Source: Halobium salinum | GTDB lineage: Archaea; Halobacteriota; Halobacteria; Halobacteriales; Haloferacaceae | Direction: 5' to 3' | DNA: 64,000 nt | NCBI RefSeq assembly: GCF_026586625.1 | Contig: NZ_JAODIW010000006.1 | Location: 1,091,061 to 1,155,060, forward strand | Part shown: one piece after another, positions 18,306-27,372 of the stretch | Position numbering within the stretch: the first letter of the stretch is position 1 | Layout of the letters: the number at the start of each line of letters is the position of its first letter | Made by a program: the position numbers and the translations under genes | The notes under the pieces: model-generated | The model's input: only the letters and a program-made list of their open reading frames with translations | What the model was told of the DNA's origin: nothing | The model's database searches: none

Positions 18306-19379
18306 CTATTCGCTGGGACTCCGTTCGCTACTCCGCCGTCCGCGGTCGTCCCGAGGAACCCACCGGAGTTCGAGGCCGAGTCCGGGGTCGCCGACGCCAT
18401 CGAGCGCGGAGTCGGTGTCGGTCGCGACCCGCTGGGGCGGCGGGAGCGTCACCGACTCGCCGTCGACGCTGACCGTCAGCGCTCGGCCGCGGCCGAGCAG
18501 GCCGTCGAGGTCACCGAGGCTCCTGACGAGCATCGCCCGGTCGGCACGGTCTGGTTCGGGTGTCGGCCGATGAGTCCCGATGACCGGCTCGATGTTCACG
18601 TCGGCGCTGCGGTTCGTCAGCACCGCGTTGACGACGACGCCGAGCAGGAGTACGAGCCCGCTGACGTACAGCCACGTCAGCAGGACGAGAATCCCGGCGA
18701 TGGCGCTGCTGCCGGGGTCGCGGGTGGCGACGTAGACCCGGAACAGCGACTCCAGGGCGGTGAGACCCGCTCCCGTGAACAGCGCGCCGGGGAGTACCTC
18801 GACGACCGACAGCTCCGTGTCGGGGAAAATGTAGAACATCGGTAGGAACGTCAGCGTCAGCCCGACGGCGAGCCCCAGTCGACGCAGGAGCCACGGGAGG
18901 AGGCCGTCGCCGGCGGGGAGCATCGACTGGAGCACCGAGGCGAGGACGATGGCGAACGCGAAGGTGACGAGGACGACGACGCCGTCGACGAGTTGGTCGG
19001 CGAAGGTGTTCTCGGCCTCGGTCTCGTACACGTCCGAGAACGCGGTGTCGAGCCCCCGGAAGATGCGGAGCGTCCCCCAGACGAGGAGGGCGCCGCCGAC
19101 CAGCGTGAGACCGCTGTCGGCGCTCTCGAGTTCGGCGAGGAGGAGGTCTCTCGCCCCCGGCGTGACCATCGCGGCGACCACGTCGAGAAACTGCGCCTGT
19201 AACGGCTCACTGCCGACGGTCGAGACGACTGTCAACACGAGCACGAACAGGGGCAGCAGCGAGACGAACGCGTGATAGGCGACGCTGCCCGCGAGGAACG
19301 TCACCTTCTCCGCGCGCGCCTCGAAGACGACGGCCCGTCCGACCTCGAGGGCGCGCTCGACCCGTGGACTCGGATTCAT
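18306..19379 (-). CDS. YihY/BrkB-family membrane protein
   Basis: 357 residues. The family core is seen in VTFLAGSVAYHAFVSLLPLF (first membrane helix), GGALLVWGTLRIFRGLDTAF, then further helices to about residue 265 ending in LLLGVVVNAVLTNRSAD. I count about six membrane segments, with a polar, arginine- and proline-rich cytoplasmic tail of about 90 residues. The family was once called ribonuclease BN, but a nuclease activity is not supported; its real function is uncertain. A shorter paralogue lies at 54300-55085. Confidence 0.85.
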   Translation of the reverse strand: MNPSPRVERALEVGRAVVFEARAEKVTFLAGSVAYHAFVSLLPLFVLVLTVVSTVGSEPLQAQFLDVVAAMVTPGARDLLLAELESADSGLTLVGGALLVWGTLRIFRGLDTAFSDVYETEAENTFADQLVDGVVVLVTFAFAIVLASVLQSMLPAGDGLLPWLLRRLGLAVGLTLTFLPMFYIFPDTELSVVEVLPGALFTGAGLTALESLFRVYVATRDPGSSAIAGILVLLTWLYVSGLVLLLGVVVNAVLTNRSADVNIEPVIGTHRPTPEPDRADRAMLVRSLGDLDGLLGRGRALTVSVDGESVTLPPPQRVATDTDSALDGVGDPGLGLELRWVPRDDRGRRSSERSPSE

Positions 19380-19500
19380 CTACTCCTGCGTTCCCCCCGT
19401 TGCTTGAAAAACAGGCCCGTCCGTATCCGTCCGTCTCCATCGGACACTCCTCGTCCCGACGAGTCGGTGAGCTTATGCGCCCCCGCCGGAGGCGTGATGT

Positions 19501-19695
19501 GTGCGCGGCGTTCGCCTCATGCTGTTCGGAGTCGCGGTCGTCCTCGTGAGCGGCTTCTATCTGGTGAGCGCGGTCGTCGCGGGACGAACTGGTGGTCCGG
19601 CACAGACACCCATCACGTGGGGACTGTTCCTCGGACTCGTCATCTGTCTCCTCGGCGTTTTCGTCGGCGATGGGAGTGGCAAGTCGAGCGAGTAA
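19501..19695 (+). CDS. Small two-helix membrane protein
   Basis: 64 residues from a GTG start. Two hydrophobic segments, LMLFGVAVVLVSGFYLVSAV and ITWGLFLGLVICLLGVFVGD, are joined by a short polar turn. A TTATGC element about 30 bases upstream fits a leaderless transcript. It is divergent from the BrkB gene. No function recognised. Confidence 0.7.
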   Translation: MRGVRLMLFGVAVVLVSGFYLVSAVVAGRTGGPAQTPITWGLFLGLVICLLGVFVGDGSGKSSE

Positions 19696-19746
19696 CTCGT
19701 TCGGACGACCCACAGAGTTAGGCGCGTTCGCGTCGACCTGCTCCCC

Positions 19747-20061
19747 ATGACTGTCATCGCACTACTCTCCGTCGCACCGGTCAGGGAGGGAAGCATGGCC
19801 GGGGAGGTCGCGAAGGCCGTCGCCGCCCTCGACGCCTTCGACGTGTCCTACGAGACCAACCCGATGGGGACCGTCGTCGAGGCCGACGACGCCGACGAGC
19901 TGTTCGCCGCCGCCGCGGCCGCCCACCGTGCCGTCGACGGCGACCGCGTCAGTACGTTCCTGAAGGTCGACGACAAGCGGACGGACGACCGTTCGGCGAG
20001 GGAGAAAGTCGACGCCGTCGAACGCGAACTCGGCCGGCCGGCGAAGCGTGAGCGCGAGTGA
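19747..20061 (+). CDS. MTH1187-family thiamine-binding protein
   Basis: 104 residues. TVIALLSVAPVREGSMAGEV and the SYETNPMGTVVEAD segment are the signature of the MTH1187/YkoF-like ferredoxin-fold family, which binds thiamine or its hydroxymethylpyrimidine part. It is a small soluble protein, usually forming tetramers. No thiamine biosynthesis or transport gene is adjacent. The last 30 residues are highly charged. Confidence 0.88.
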   Translation: MTVIALLSVAPVREGSMAGEVAKAVAALDAFDVSYETNPMGTVVEADDADELFAAAAAAHRAVDGDRVSTFLKVDDKRTDDRSAREKVDAVERELGRPAKRERE

Positions 20062-20093
20062 GGCGGCGCACCCGACGAAGCGGACCCGCCGTT

Positions 20094-20498
20094 TCACAGA
20101 ATCTGCCGGAGGAAGGAGAACCACTCGCGGTGGCTCTCGACCGCCGCGTCCCGCATCTCGTCTTCCAAGTCGACCGGCTCGAGGGTCGACAGCGCATTGA
20201 GCGCGCGGTCGATGCCGTGGATGCTGTCGACCAGTCGGCGGCCCTCCTCGACCGAGAGCTCCTCGCGCTCGGTTCGCTGGTAGCGCCGGAGCCGCTCGCG
20301 ACGGAGTTCCCGCTTCGTCTCCTCGACTTCCTCTTCGAGGTCGTCGGGGACGACCTCGTGGCGCTTCGCCTCGAAGACGAACTCCCGGAGGGCGAGCGAC
20401 TCGCCCTGGACCGTGACTCGTTCGGGGACCGCCTTTCCGACCGTCGCCCCCGGCCGGTCCACCTCGTCGAGCAACTGCCGTCGGTCGGCGTCGTTCAC
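20094..20498 (-). CDS. DUF5788-like helical protein
   Basis: 134 residues from a GTG start. The protein is almost entirely helical and charged: DRRQLLDEVDRPGATVGKAV, a small VPERVTVQGESLALREFVFE segment, then a long coiled-coil-like region (LEEEVEETKRELRRERLRRY) and the conserved GIDRALNALSTLEPVDLE. I recognise it as a haloarchaeal conserved protein of the DUF5788 type; function unknown. The GTG overlaps the stop of a 37-residue upstream ORF (GTGA), so the two are probably translated together. Confidence 0.75.
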   Translation of the reverse strand: MNDADRRQLLDEVDRPGATVGKAVPERVTVQGESLALREFVFEAKRHEVVPDDLEEEVEETKRELRRERLRRYQRTEREELSVEEGRRLVDSIHGIDRALNALSTLEPVDLEDEMRDAAVESHREWFSFLRQIL

Positions 20499-20608
20499 TC
20501 GTCACCCCGCTCCGCACGCGACTCGGCCTCGACGAACCGGCGGTCGGGTTCGTAGCTCCTGGCGATTCGTTCGACCGTCGGGGCGGCGCGTGGTCGCCGT
20601 GGTGCCAT
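20495..20608 (-). CDS. 37-residue ORF coupled to the DUF5788-like gene
   Basis: ATG at 20608; the frame reads MAPRRPRAAPTVERIARSYE and ends with RFVEAESRAERGDE before a TGA that overlaps the next gene's GTG start. An in-frame stop two codons upstream of the ATG fixes the start. The C-terminal two thirds looks like an amphipathic helix. It is too short for ordinary gene finders, and no family is recognised. A competing 37-residue frame in another register ends 4 bases earlier but is less protein-like. Confidence 0.5.
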   Translation of the reverse strand: MAPRRPRAAPTVERIARSYEPDRRFVEAESRAERGDE

Positions 20609-20716
20609 CGGTCATCGGTTCGGCGGGGGAGAGGATAGTCGCTCGGAGCAGGCGAATTCTCCAATGTAGTTGACGCTTCTCGGAACGTTTTCCGTCGGGC
20701 CGCCCGGGGACGACGT

Positions 20717-21646
20717 ATGGCCGACCCCCCGGACCGCTCAGACCGCCCGGACCACGCTACGAGCGCCGACCGCGCCGACCGGTCCGAGGGTGGGTCGTCG
20801 GACCCCTCGACCGACGTGTTCGAACTCGTGAGCGACCCGACGCGACTGGCGGTCCTCCGAGAGCTGGTCGACGCCGTCTACGAGACGCCGCGCGAGCCGT
20901 GGGTGTCGTACTCGGACCTGCGCGACCGGGTCGGCGCCCCCGACAAGGGGAACTTCAACTACCACCTCGGCCGGCTGGACGGGCTCGTGGAGAACGGGTC
21001 GGACGGCTACGCGGTCACGCCGGTCGGACGGGCGGTCGTCGTCGCCGTCGCCGCCGGCGTCTTCGACGAGGACTGGACGTGGGGCCCGGTCGACGTCCCG
21101 GGCGAGTGTCGCTTCTGTGGCGACTCGCTCCGGCTTCGGTACACCGACGGCCGTCTCGGTCTCGGCTGTGGCGACGCGGACCACGAGTTGCTCCTCCCCT
21201 CGTCGCCGAGTCTGGTGGCGGGCTGCAGCGGCGAGGAGGCGCTCTCACGCGTCGGGCTGGTGATGGCCCAGGAGGCCGAACTGGTGCGGGAGGGCGTCTG
21301 CCCCGACTGTGAGGGCCAAGTCGACGGCGAGATTCGACGCCACGAGACCGACCCGGATGCCCACGGCTACCACTTCGCGGCCGAGTGTGACCGCTGTGGC
21401 TTCCTCGGCGGGTACACGGTCGGCGCGCTGGTCCGCCGGCTCCCGGTGACGACGGCGTTCCTCCACGAGCGCGGCGCCGACCTCGGCTCGACGCCGTTCT
21501 GGACGGTCGACTTCTGCCGGCCGGGCCACGAGGTGGTCGTCGGGGAACGACCGCTCCGACTGCGAATCGACGTCGAACGCGAGGGGGAGACGCTCTCGGT
21601 GACGCTGAACCGGGAGGGGTCCGTCGTCGAAGTCGACGAGCCGTGA
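20717..21646 (+). CDS. Winged-helix regulator with zinc-ribbon C-terminal region (DUF7351-like)
   Basis: 309 residues. The ArsR-type winged helix is at about residues 34-105 (FELVSDPTRLAVLRELVDAV and DKGNFNYHLGRLDGLVENG). The C-terminal region has cysteine pairs CRFC, CPDC and CDRC, and the motif TPFWTVDFCRPGHEVV. Together these match the haloarchaeal two-part regulator family in which a DNA-binding domain is joined to a zinc-binding sensor. It is a paralogue of the gene at 30372-31271. The signal is unknown. A Gly/Asp/Arg-rich N-terminal tail of about 30 residues precedes the HTH. Confidence 0.85.
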   Translation: MADPPDRSDRPDHATSADRADRSEGGSSDPSTDVFELVSDPTRLAVLRELVDAVYETPREPWVSYSDLRDRVGAPDKGNFNYHLGRLDGLVENGSDGYAVTPVGRAVVVAVAAGVFDEDWTWGPVDVPGECRFCGDSLRLRYTDGRLGLGCGDADHELLLPSSPSLVAGCSGEEALSRVGLVMAQEAELVREGVCPDCEGQVDGEIRRHETDPDAHGYHFAAECDRCGFLGGYTVGALVRRLPVTTAFLHERGADLGSTPFWTVDFCRPGHEVVVGERPLRLRIDVEREGETLSVTLNREGSVVEVDEP

Positions 21647-21742
21647 CGACCCGCGACGAGCCGCCACGACCTGCGACGAGCCGCCACGAACCGAGCAGGT
21701 CGGCCGTCGACGACGTCGCCCCCAACCCCGGCCACGATTCCC

Positions 21743-22006
21743 TCAGCCGTAGTGGTTCTCCACGTAATCGATTATCTCCTCGCTCCCGTAGTGGCTCTCG
21801 CCGCGGGCGTGGTCGACGAGGAACGGGATTTCGTCCTCGCCGCCGAGTTCTAAGAGCTCCTCGTAGGTCTGTTCGTTCAGCACGTCGCCGCCCTCGTCGC
21901 CGGGGAGTCGCGGGTTGTGGACCACGTAGGAGAGCCCGAGGTGGGTCAGTGCCTCGCGTACGTCCGCCGAGTGGGGACAGGACTCGGCCTGGTAGAGTTC
22001 GAGCAC
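21743..22006 (-). CDS. Glutaredoxin/GST-N-terminal-fold protein
   Basis: 87 residues. MLELYQAESCPHSADVREAL has the thioredoxin-fold first strand and a single-cysteine CPHS site at the active-site position. EIPFLVDHARGESHYGSEEI contains the cis-proline and the glutathione-site-like GS-E motif. It probably acts as a monothiol redox protein in the cytoplasm; haloarchaea use gamma-glutamylcysteine rather than glutathione, so the thiol partner is open. Confidence 0.85.
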   Translation of the reverse strand: MLELYQAESCPHSADVREALTHLGLSYVVHNPRLPGDEGGDVLNEQTYEELLELGGEDEIPFLVDHARGESHYGSEEIIDYVENHYG

Positions 22007-22128
22007 GGGTAGAGAGACGCCTGCCGAGGATATGGGTCCGACGGCTCCCGCGACGCTCTCGCCGTCCCGCGCGTCCGAAGCGCGCCCGCACTGACAAACC
22101 CTTTCCCCGAGAACGCCGAAGCCCGCGT

Positions 22129-23061
22129 ATGGACAGCATCAACCGGATGGCCATCGAACTCGTCGACGAGGCGCTCGACTTCGTCGACGAACTCGGCATC
22201 GCCGCCTACGAACTCGATTCGGGGGCGACGGTGCTCGACTTCGGCGTCGAGGCCGCGGGCGGGATGGAGGCGGGACTGCTCCTCGCGGAGATTCAGACGG
22301 CGGGGTTGGCGACCATCCAGACCCGGATGGACGAAATCGGCGGTGCGACGGTTCCCCACGTCGAACTGTCGACTGACCACCCCGGCGTGGTGCTCCTCTG
22401 CTCGCAGAAGGCCGGCTGGGAGCTCTCCATCGACGGCTACGAGGGGCTCGGGGGCGGCCCCGCCCGCGCACTCGTCGGCGAGGAGACCGACTTCGAGCGC
22501 GTCGGCTACTACGACGAGTTCGACCTGACCGTCCTCTCCGTCGAGGGCGAGAGCCTGCCCGGCGACGCCGTCGCCGAACACGTCGCCGAGCGGACGGGTG
22601 TCGAACCCTCCGCCGTCTTCCTCCCGGCCTACGCCACGGGGAGCCTCTGTGGGAGCGTCGCCACCGCCGCGCGCGCCTGCGAACTCGCCGTCTTCCGGCT
22701 CTCCGAACTGGGGTACGACCCGAACGACGTCATCTCCGCACAGGGGTCCGCCCCGGTCGCCCCCGTCAGCTACGACGAGGCGACGGCGATGGGTCGCACC
22801 AACGACGCGCTCGCCTACGGCGGGCGGGTGTACCTCCACGTCGCGGAGGAGTTCGACCGCTTCGACGAGCTCCCCTCCAGTGCGGCCGAGGAGTACGGCA
22901 CGCCGTTCGAGCAGATATTCGAGGACGCCGACTGGGACTTCTACGAGGTCGACGAGTCGGTGTTCGCCCCGGCGCAGGTCACCGTCGACGTGGCCGACGG
23001 CCCGACACATGTCCTCGGCGAGCCGAGCGAGACGCTCCTGAAGCAGTCGTTCGGGTTCTGA
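22129..23061 (+). CDS. mch: Methenyl-tetrahydromethanopterin cyclohydrolase
   Basis: 310 residues, the normal family length. MDSINRMAIELVDEALDFVD, the VELSTDHPGVVLLCSQKAGW segment and the FLPAYATGSLCGSVATAARA region are characteristic of Mch. The enzyme interconverts methenyl and formyl pterin C1 units in the cytoplasm. Haloarchaea are not methanogens and use it in one-carbon metabolism. The gene at 23078 follows after 16 bases and is probably in the same operon. Confidence 0.95.
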   Translation: MDSINRMAIELVDEALDFVDELGIAAYELDSGATVLDFGVEAAGGMEAGLLLAEIQTAGLATIQTRMDEIGGATVPHVELSTDHPGVVLLCSQKAGWELSIDGYEGLGGGPARALVGEETDFERVGYYDEFDLTVLSVEGESLPGDAVAEHVAERTGVEPSAVFLPAYATGSLCGSVATAARACELAVFRLSELGYDPNDVISAQGSAPVAPVSYDEATAMGRTNDALAYGGRVYLHVAEEFDRFDELPSSAAEEYGTPFEQIFEDADWDFYEVDESVFAPAQVTVDVADGPTHVLGEPSETLLKQSFGF

Positions 23062-23077
23062 CCCCGGAGAAACCGAG

Positions 23078-23632
23078 ATGCGACTGAAACCCGTCCCGCC
23101 TGCGCCCGAGAGCCTAGAGTTCGTGGCCGACGCCCAGCGCGCCGTTCCGCTCGTCCCCGGCGACGAGGACGACTGCTGTGCCCGGCTCGTGCGTCGGCTC
23201 GACCTGCCCAGCCGCGACGTGGCTCGCGAGTGGCTCACCTTCCTCCGCGCGCTGGGGCTGGCCGAGGAGACCGCCTCGGGGTTCCGGCGGACCGACGCCG
23301 AGGCCGACCTCCAACGCCTGCGGACGGCGTTCCGCGAGCGAGTCTACCTCGCGGACGACGTGCTCGACGCGCTTTCGGGGAGTGAGGAGGTGCGGGGAGA
23401 CGACACCGAACCGGGAGCCACCGCCGAAGAGACCTTCGAGCGCGTCCGCGACCGCGTACCCGAGTGGGAACGGAGCCGCCGTCGCGACTGGGAAGCGTTC
23501 TGGCGCGAAGGGGTCGAGCGGCGACTGGCGTGGGCCGCGCTGTTGGGACTGGTCGACGTCGTCGCCGACGGGGTTGGCCCGGGGGACGACGCGGAGCGCC
23601 GCTATCGACCCGTCGAAGTCACGACAGGGTAG
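23078..23632 (+). CDS. Haloarchaeal conserved helical protein downstream of mch
   Basis: 184 residues. A GGAG ribosome-binding-like sequence precedes the ATG. Residues about 30-70 (CCARLVRRLDLPSRDVAREW and LGLAEETASGFRRTD) look like a winged-helix-like domain. A charged linker follows, and then RRLAWAALLGLVDVVADGV. I recognise no named family. Its coupling with mch suggests a partner or a co-regulated protein, but no role can be claimed. Confidence 0.75.
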   Translation: MRLKPVPPAPESLEFVADAQRAVPLVPGDEDDCCARLVRRLDLPSRDVAREWLTFLRALGLAEETASGFRRTDAEADLQRLRTAFRERVYLADDVLDALSGSEEVRGDDTEPGATAEETFERVRDRVPEWERSRRRDWEAFWREGVERRLAWAALLGLVDVVADGVGPGDDAERRYRPVEVTTG

Positions 23633-23758
23633 CGAACCGACCGCGTCGGGAGAGGTGGGACGCCGTCGACGACGCCCGAGTCGCGATGACGGGACTCGGA
23701 CGCGGTAACCCCCAGCCTCGGGCCGAGCGATAGACCGCCCCGTCCTCCCGTGTACGCC

Positions 23759-25375
23759 TCACTCCGTGTGCACGTCGACGACGGTGCCGACGCCCTTGCT
23801 CCGACCTTCGCGGAAGACGAACTTCTGACCCGGCTCGACGAGGTACGGCCGGAACTTGAACCGGACCGTCGTCGTCCCGGTGTCGCCCGGGAGGAGGCGC
23901 CCGCCCTCGGGTTCGAAGACGGCGGCCTCGCTCACCGTTTCGAGGTGGACGACCGGCTCGTACCCGGTGCCGATGCGGGTCGGGTGGTTGAGCACCATCA
24001 CCTCCGCCTCGAACGAGCGGACGGGCTGGGGTTCCGCGTCCCGCGGAACGAGCACCATCCCGCGCTCTATCTCCTCTTCCTTGACGCCCTTGAGCGCGAT
24101 GCCGACGATGCGGCCGGCCTGCGCCCGGTCGACGCGGTGGTAGTGCATCTCGATGGAACGCACCTCCACCTCGCGGAAGCTCCCGTCGGCCATCGGCCCG
24201 AGCAGGAGCTCGTCGCCGGCCTCGACGGTCCCCGAGTTGACGGTGCCGGAGGCGACGGCGCCGACGCCGGTGACGGAGTAGCTACGGTCGACGTACATCC
24301 GGAACTCGCCGCCGGCGTCGGTCGTCTTCGGGAGGAGTTCGAACAGGTGGTCGAGGTCGTCGAGCCCCTCACCCGTCACCGCACTGGTCCGCAGGATGGG
24401 GACGACCGACTCGCTTATCTCGTCGACCGCGGCCTCGACGCCGTGGCGCTCGACCCGGAGCGGCGTCTTCCCCACGTCGCGCAGGAGTCGCTCGACCTCG
24501 CGCTCGACCTCCTCGGCGCGCTCCTCGCTCACCGCGTCGACCTTCGTGATGGCGACCATCGTCGGCAGGTCGGTCGCGAGCAGGATGCCGAGATGCTCTC
24601 GGGTCGTCCGCGTCGGCCCGTCGTCGGCGGCGACGACGAGCAGGCCGTAGTCGAGCTTCTGTCCCACGAGGCCCCGAATCGTCGTGCGGAGCCATGGCTC
24701 GTGGCCGACCGTGTCGACGAATGAGACGAGTCGGTCGGAGCTCTCGACGATGCGGGCGCGGTCGGACTTCCGGTGGGGGTTGTCCATGTGGACCGGGCCG
24801 TTCGCGTCGAAGCCGTAGACGGCGTACGAGAGGTCCGCCGAGAGCCCCCGCTCTATCTCGTGAGGTTGGACGTCGAGGAACCCCCGGGTGGCGCCGTTGC
24901 CGTCGTCTCGCTCGCCGGTGACGAGCGAGCCGACGAGCGTCGACTTCCCGTGGTCGACGTGGCCCGCGGTGCCGACGACGATGTGCTCGTCGTCGGTCTC
25001 CAGGATGGCGCCCTCGCGGACGGTGGCGACGCCGACCAACCCCTTCTCGGCGCCGTCGCCGTCGCCGACGCCCCACGTCTCCACGTCCTCGATGTGGGCG
25101 CCGGCCTCCTCGGCGAGCAGCGAGAGGACGTCGAGGGACTCGGAGAAGGCGTCGGGGGAGATGCCGGCGATGCCGCCGTCGTCGGTGACGCCGACGACGT
25201 AGGTGGCCTCCCCGTCACCCGACAGCACCCGGTGACGGAGCTGGGCCGCGAGGCTCTCCATCCGACCGCTCGCGAGGTGGACCTCCCGCGAGAGCCGTTC
25301 TTTGAACTCCACGTGTCCGCCCTCCTCCTCTCCGAGCTCGAGGGCCTCGTCCAGCGCGGCCCGGTCGGCACTCAT
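23759..25375 (-). CDS. GTPBP1-type translational GTPase
   Basis: 538 residues from the ATG at 25375. The GTPase domain starts at about residue 130: G1 GTAGHVDHGKSTL, G3 DTVGHEPW and G4 TKVD are visible, followed by EF-Tu-like beta-barrel domains (SYSVTGVGAVASGTVNSG and onwards). An N-terminal HVEFKERLSREVHLASGRME domain and VGVTDDGGIAGI match GTPBP1/GTPBP2-like proteins of archaea, proposed to act in ribosome rescue or RNA turnover. A clear TATA box 23-29 bases before the ATG supports a leaderless mRNA and rejects an in-frame ATG further upstream at 25429. Confidence 0.88.
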   Translation of the reverse strand: MSADRAALDEALELGEEEGGHVEFKERLSREVHLASGRMESLAAQLRHRVLSGDGEATYVVGVTDDGGIAGISPDAFSESLDVLSLLAEEAGAHIEDVETWGVGDGDGAEKGLVGVATVREGAILETDDEHIVVGTAGHVDHGKSTLVGSLVTGERDDGNGATRGFLDVQPHEIERGLSADLSYAVYGFDANGPVHMDNPHRKSDRARIVESSDRLVSFVDTVGHEPWLRTTIRGLVGQKLDYGLLVVAADDGPTRTTREHLGILLATDLPTMVAITKVDAVSEERAEEVEREVERLLRDVGKTPLRVERHGVEAAVDEISESVVPILRTSAVTGEGLDDLDHLFELLPKTTDAGGEFRMYVDRSYSVTGVGAVASGTVNSGTVEAGDELLLGPMADGSFREVEVRSIEMHYHRVDRAQAGRIVGIALKGVKEEEIERGMVLVPRDAEPQPVRSFEAEVMVLNHPTRIGTGYEPVVHLETVSEAAVFEPEGGRLLPGDTGTTTVRFKFRPYLVEPGQKFVFREGRSKGVGTVVDVHTE

Positions 25376-25397
25376 GGGGGTTCGTTGGGGATGACCT

Positions 25398-25404
25398 TTT
25401 ATAT
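25398..25404 (-). promoter_or_regulatory. TATA box of the GTPBP1-like gene
   Basis: On the minus strand the sequence reads GGGATATAAAAGG, a textbook archaeal TATA element. It ends about 23 bases before the ATG at 25375, so transcription should begin at or next to the start codon. Confidence 0.7.
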
Positions 25405-25629
25405 CCCTTTTCGTGCCGGGCGTTCCCATGACACGGGACCGAATCGGTCGACTCCGGAGCGCTCGTGAGCCGTTCGACGGGCGGCGGTGAGGGCGGGGTA
25501 GGTCGCGGCGGCGGTCGGCCGCCGTCGAACGCGACGGCCGACACGCGGCGTCGACTACGCCTCCGCCGCACGACGCCGGGTCGTCTCGTGGCCCGAAACG
25601 CCTACCTTCTCGGTCGCGTGCGTACGCCC

Positions 25630-26358
25630 ATGAGTTCGGACGACGGGGGGCCGGGCGACTCGACGCGTCGAGGCCTCCTCGCGCGGTCAGCGGCGCTCGC
25701 CGTCACCGGGGGGTTAGCAGGCTGTTCCTCGGGGACGAACGACGGCGGTACGACCGGGGCGGGCACCGACGGAGGGGAGACCTCGTCGACCACCGCGGGA
25801 GCCGCGGCGACCGAGGAGACGGGAACGGGGACGACAGATAGCGAGTCGACTGCCGCGACCGAAGCCGCCGCGGAGAACGCGACGGCGGCCGACGACTCGG
25901 CGTCCAGGAACGAAACCGCGACCGGCACCACGACGACAGCGGGCCCGACGGTCGTCGAGTTGGGTGCGACGGTACAGGGGTGGCGCGGCCGACAGCCCGA
26001 GTCGCTCAGGGGTCAGACGAACCCGACGTTCCGAATGCGACCCGGAGAGACGTACGAAATCAGGTGGCTCAACCTCGACGGCCAGCCTCACCAGTTCGTC
26101 CTCGTCGACCCCGAAGGGACGGCCCTCGACACCTCCGAGCCCGCGAGGGAGAAGGGAGCCACTCGCGTCCTCCGGGTCGAAGCGACCGAACGGATGGCCA
26201 GCTACCGCTGTAAGTTCCACCCACAGGCGATGCAAGGGTCCGTCCTGACGGGCCCGCCGGGGACCAGTGGTCGGGAAGAGACGCCGCGGAACGGGACCGA
26301 AGCCGGGAACGAATCGACGAACCAGACTGCCTTCGACACGGGAGCAACGAGCTACTGA
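25630..26358 (+). CDS. Secreted cupredoxin-domain lipoprotein
   Basis: 242 residues. The N-terminus has a twin-arginine (TRRGLLARS), a hydrophobic core and a lipobox LAGC at about residue 34, so it is probably a Tat-exported lipoprotein anchored outside the membrane. A long S/T/G/A/D/E-rich spacer (about residues 35-105) follows. The cupredoxin domain shows the type-1 copper ligands: His in DGQPHQFVLVD, then Cys, His and Met in YRCKFHPQAMQG. It likely carries electrons at the cell surface. The start is the ATG at 25630, after which the signal peptide reads naturally. Confidence 0.85.
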   Translation: MSSDDGGPGDSTRRGLLARSAALAVTGGLAGCSSGTNDGGTTGAGTDGGETSSTTAGAAATEETGTGTTDSESTAATEAAAENATAADDSASRNETATGTTTTAGPTVVELGATVQGWRGRQPESLRGQTNPTFRMRPGETYEIRWLNLDGQPHQFVLVDPEGTALDTSEPAREKGATRVLRVEATERMASYRCKFHPQAMQGSVLTGPPGTSGREETPRNGTEAGNESTNQTAFDTGATSY

Positions 26359-26394
26359 GAGCGACCGTCCGCGCGGTCGACGGGAAAGGCTCGG

Positions 26395-26958
26395 TCAGTC
26401 GGTGAGCCGCTCGTAGGCGCGGTTCACGCGCTTGAACGACTCCTCGTCGCCCGACTCGGTGTCCGGGTGGACCTCCTTCACCTTCGAACGGTAGGCGCGC
26501 TTGACGGCCGCTTGGTCGGCGTCGGTGTCGAGGCCGAGGGTTCGGTAGGCCTCCGCCCGCGAGGGACCCGACCGTTCCCTGACACCGCCGCGGGCACGCC
26601 GACGGTTGGCGTTCGCCCGACGCCGGCGACCGTCACCCCCGGGACCGGTGGGACCACCGACTCCACCCGGACCGCCACGGAACCGGGAGCCGACGCCGGC
26701 CGCGTCGCGTGCCGCCTCGCGTCGGGCGCCGGCGCCGAACCCCGAGTGGCGCTCGCGGTCGAACCCCCGTTCGCGCCGTCGACGGGCGCGCTTCTGAAGC
26801 CGACCGGTGGCCTGGTACCAGAGGAAGTAGGTCGTCGCACCGAACGGGAGCGAGAGCAGGAGCAGGAAAGGGTTGTACGCGAGCCCCGTCACGACGAACG
26901 TGACCGTGAGGCCGGCGAACACCGAGGCGAGTCCCAGTAGCAGGCGGTCCCGGTCCAC
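26395..26958 (-). CDS. Membrane-anchored J-domain protein
   Basis: 187 residues from the GTG at 26958. Two hydrophobic segments lie near the N-terminus (LLLGLASVFAGLTVTFVVTG and FLLLLSLPFGATTYFLWYQA), followed by an arginine/glycine-rich linker. The C-terminal J domain starts at AEAYRTLGLDTDADQAAVKR and has the required HPD in KEVHPDTESG. Such proteins recruit DnaK-type chaperones to the membrane face. The frame is open further upstream, but those residues are not protein-like. It converges on the cupredoxin gene. Confidence 0.85.
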   Translation of the reverse strand: MDRDRLLLGLASVFAGLTVTFVVTGLAYNPFLLLLSLPFGATTYFLWYQATGRLQKRARRRRERGFDRERHSGFGAGARREAARDAAGVGSRFRGGPGGVGGPTGPGGDGRRRRANANRRRARGGVRERSGPSRAEAYRTLGLDTDADQAAVKRAYRSKVKEVHPDTESGDEESFKRVNRAYERLTD

Positions 26959-27195
26959 ACCCCGGCTATGGACCCGACCGACGTAAGGCTCACGTCCCGT
27001 CGGGACCGGCAGTCGACAGTCAGTCGGCGGCCCGTCCGTGGTCGACGGTCGGTGACCGGTCCGCGGTCGGACGGTCGGCGGTGACCGGCCGGCGACCGCC
27101 GCCTCGGACCTTCGCCGCCGACGTACGGTCCCGTATTCCGAACGTTTCGGCGTCTTGGCCCCTGCACTCAAGTGGCGCCGGGCCGTTTCACGGGT

Positions 27196-27372
27196 ATGAG
27201 TTTCAGTGGCGTCTGTCAGGTCTGTGAGAGCGCGGAAGCCGACTACGCGTGCGAGCAGTGCGGCGCGTTCGTCTGTACCTCACACTTCGACCGGAAGTCC
27301 CGTCGCTGTGGGGACTGTCGGCCGAGTCCCCGCGGCGGCGGGGGCGCCGAACCCGACGTGGGGATGCAGTAA
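27196..27372 (+). CDS. HIT-type zinc-finger microprotein
   Basis: 58 residues. Two zinc knuckles are seen as CQVCESAEADYACEQC, then CTSHFDRKSRRCGDC, the layout of a HIT-type or B-box-like finger binding two zinc ions. A glycine-rich tail follows. The start ATG at 27196 places the first cysteine near residue 7; an upstream in-frame start is possible. Likely a small RNA- or protein-binding adaptor; the partner is unknown. Confidence 0.75.
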   Translation: MSFSGVCQVCESAEADYACEQCGAFVCTSHFDRKSRRCGDCRPSPRGGGGAEPDVGMQ

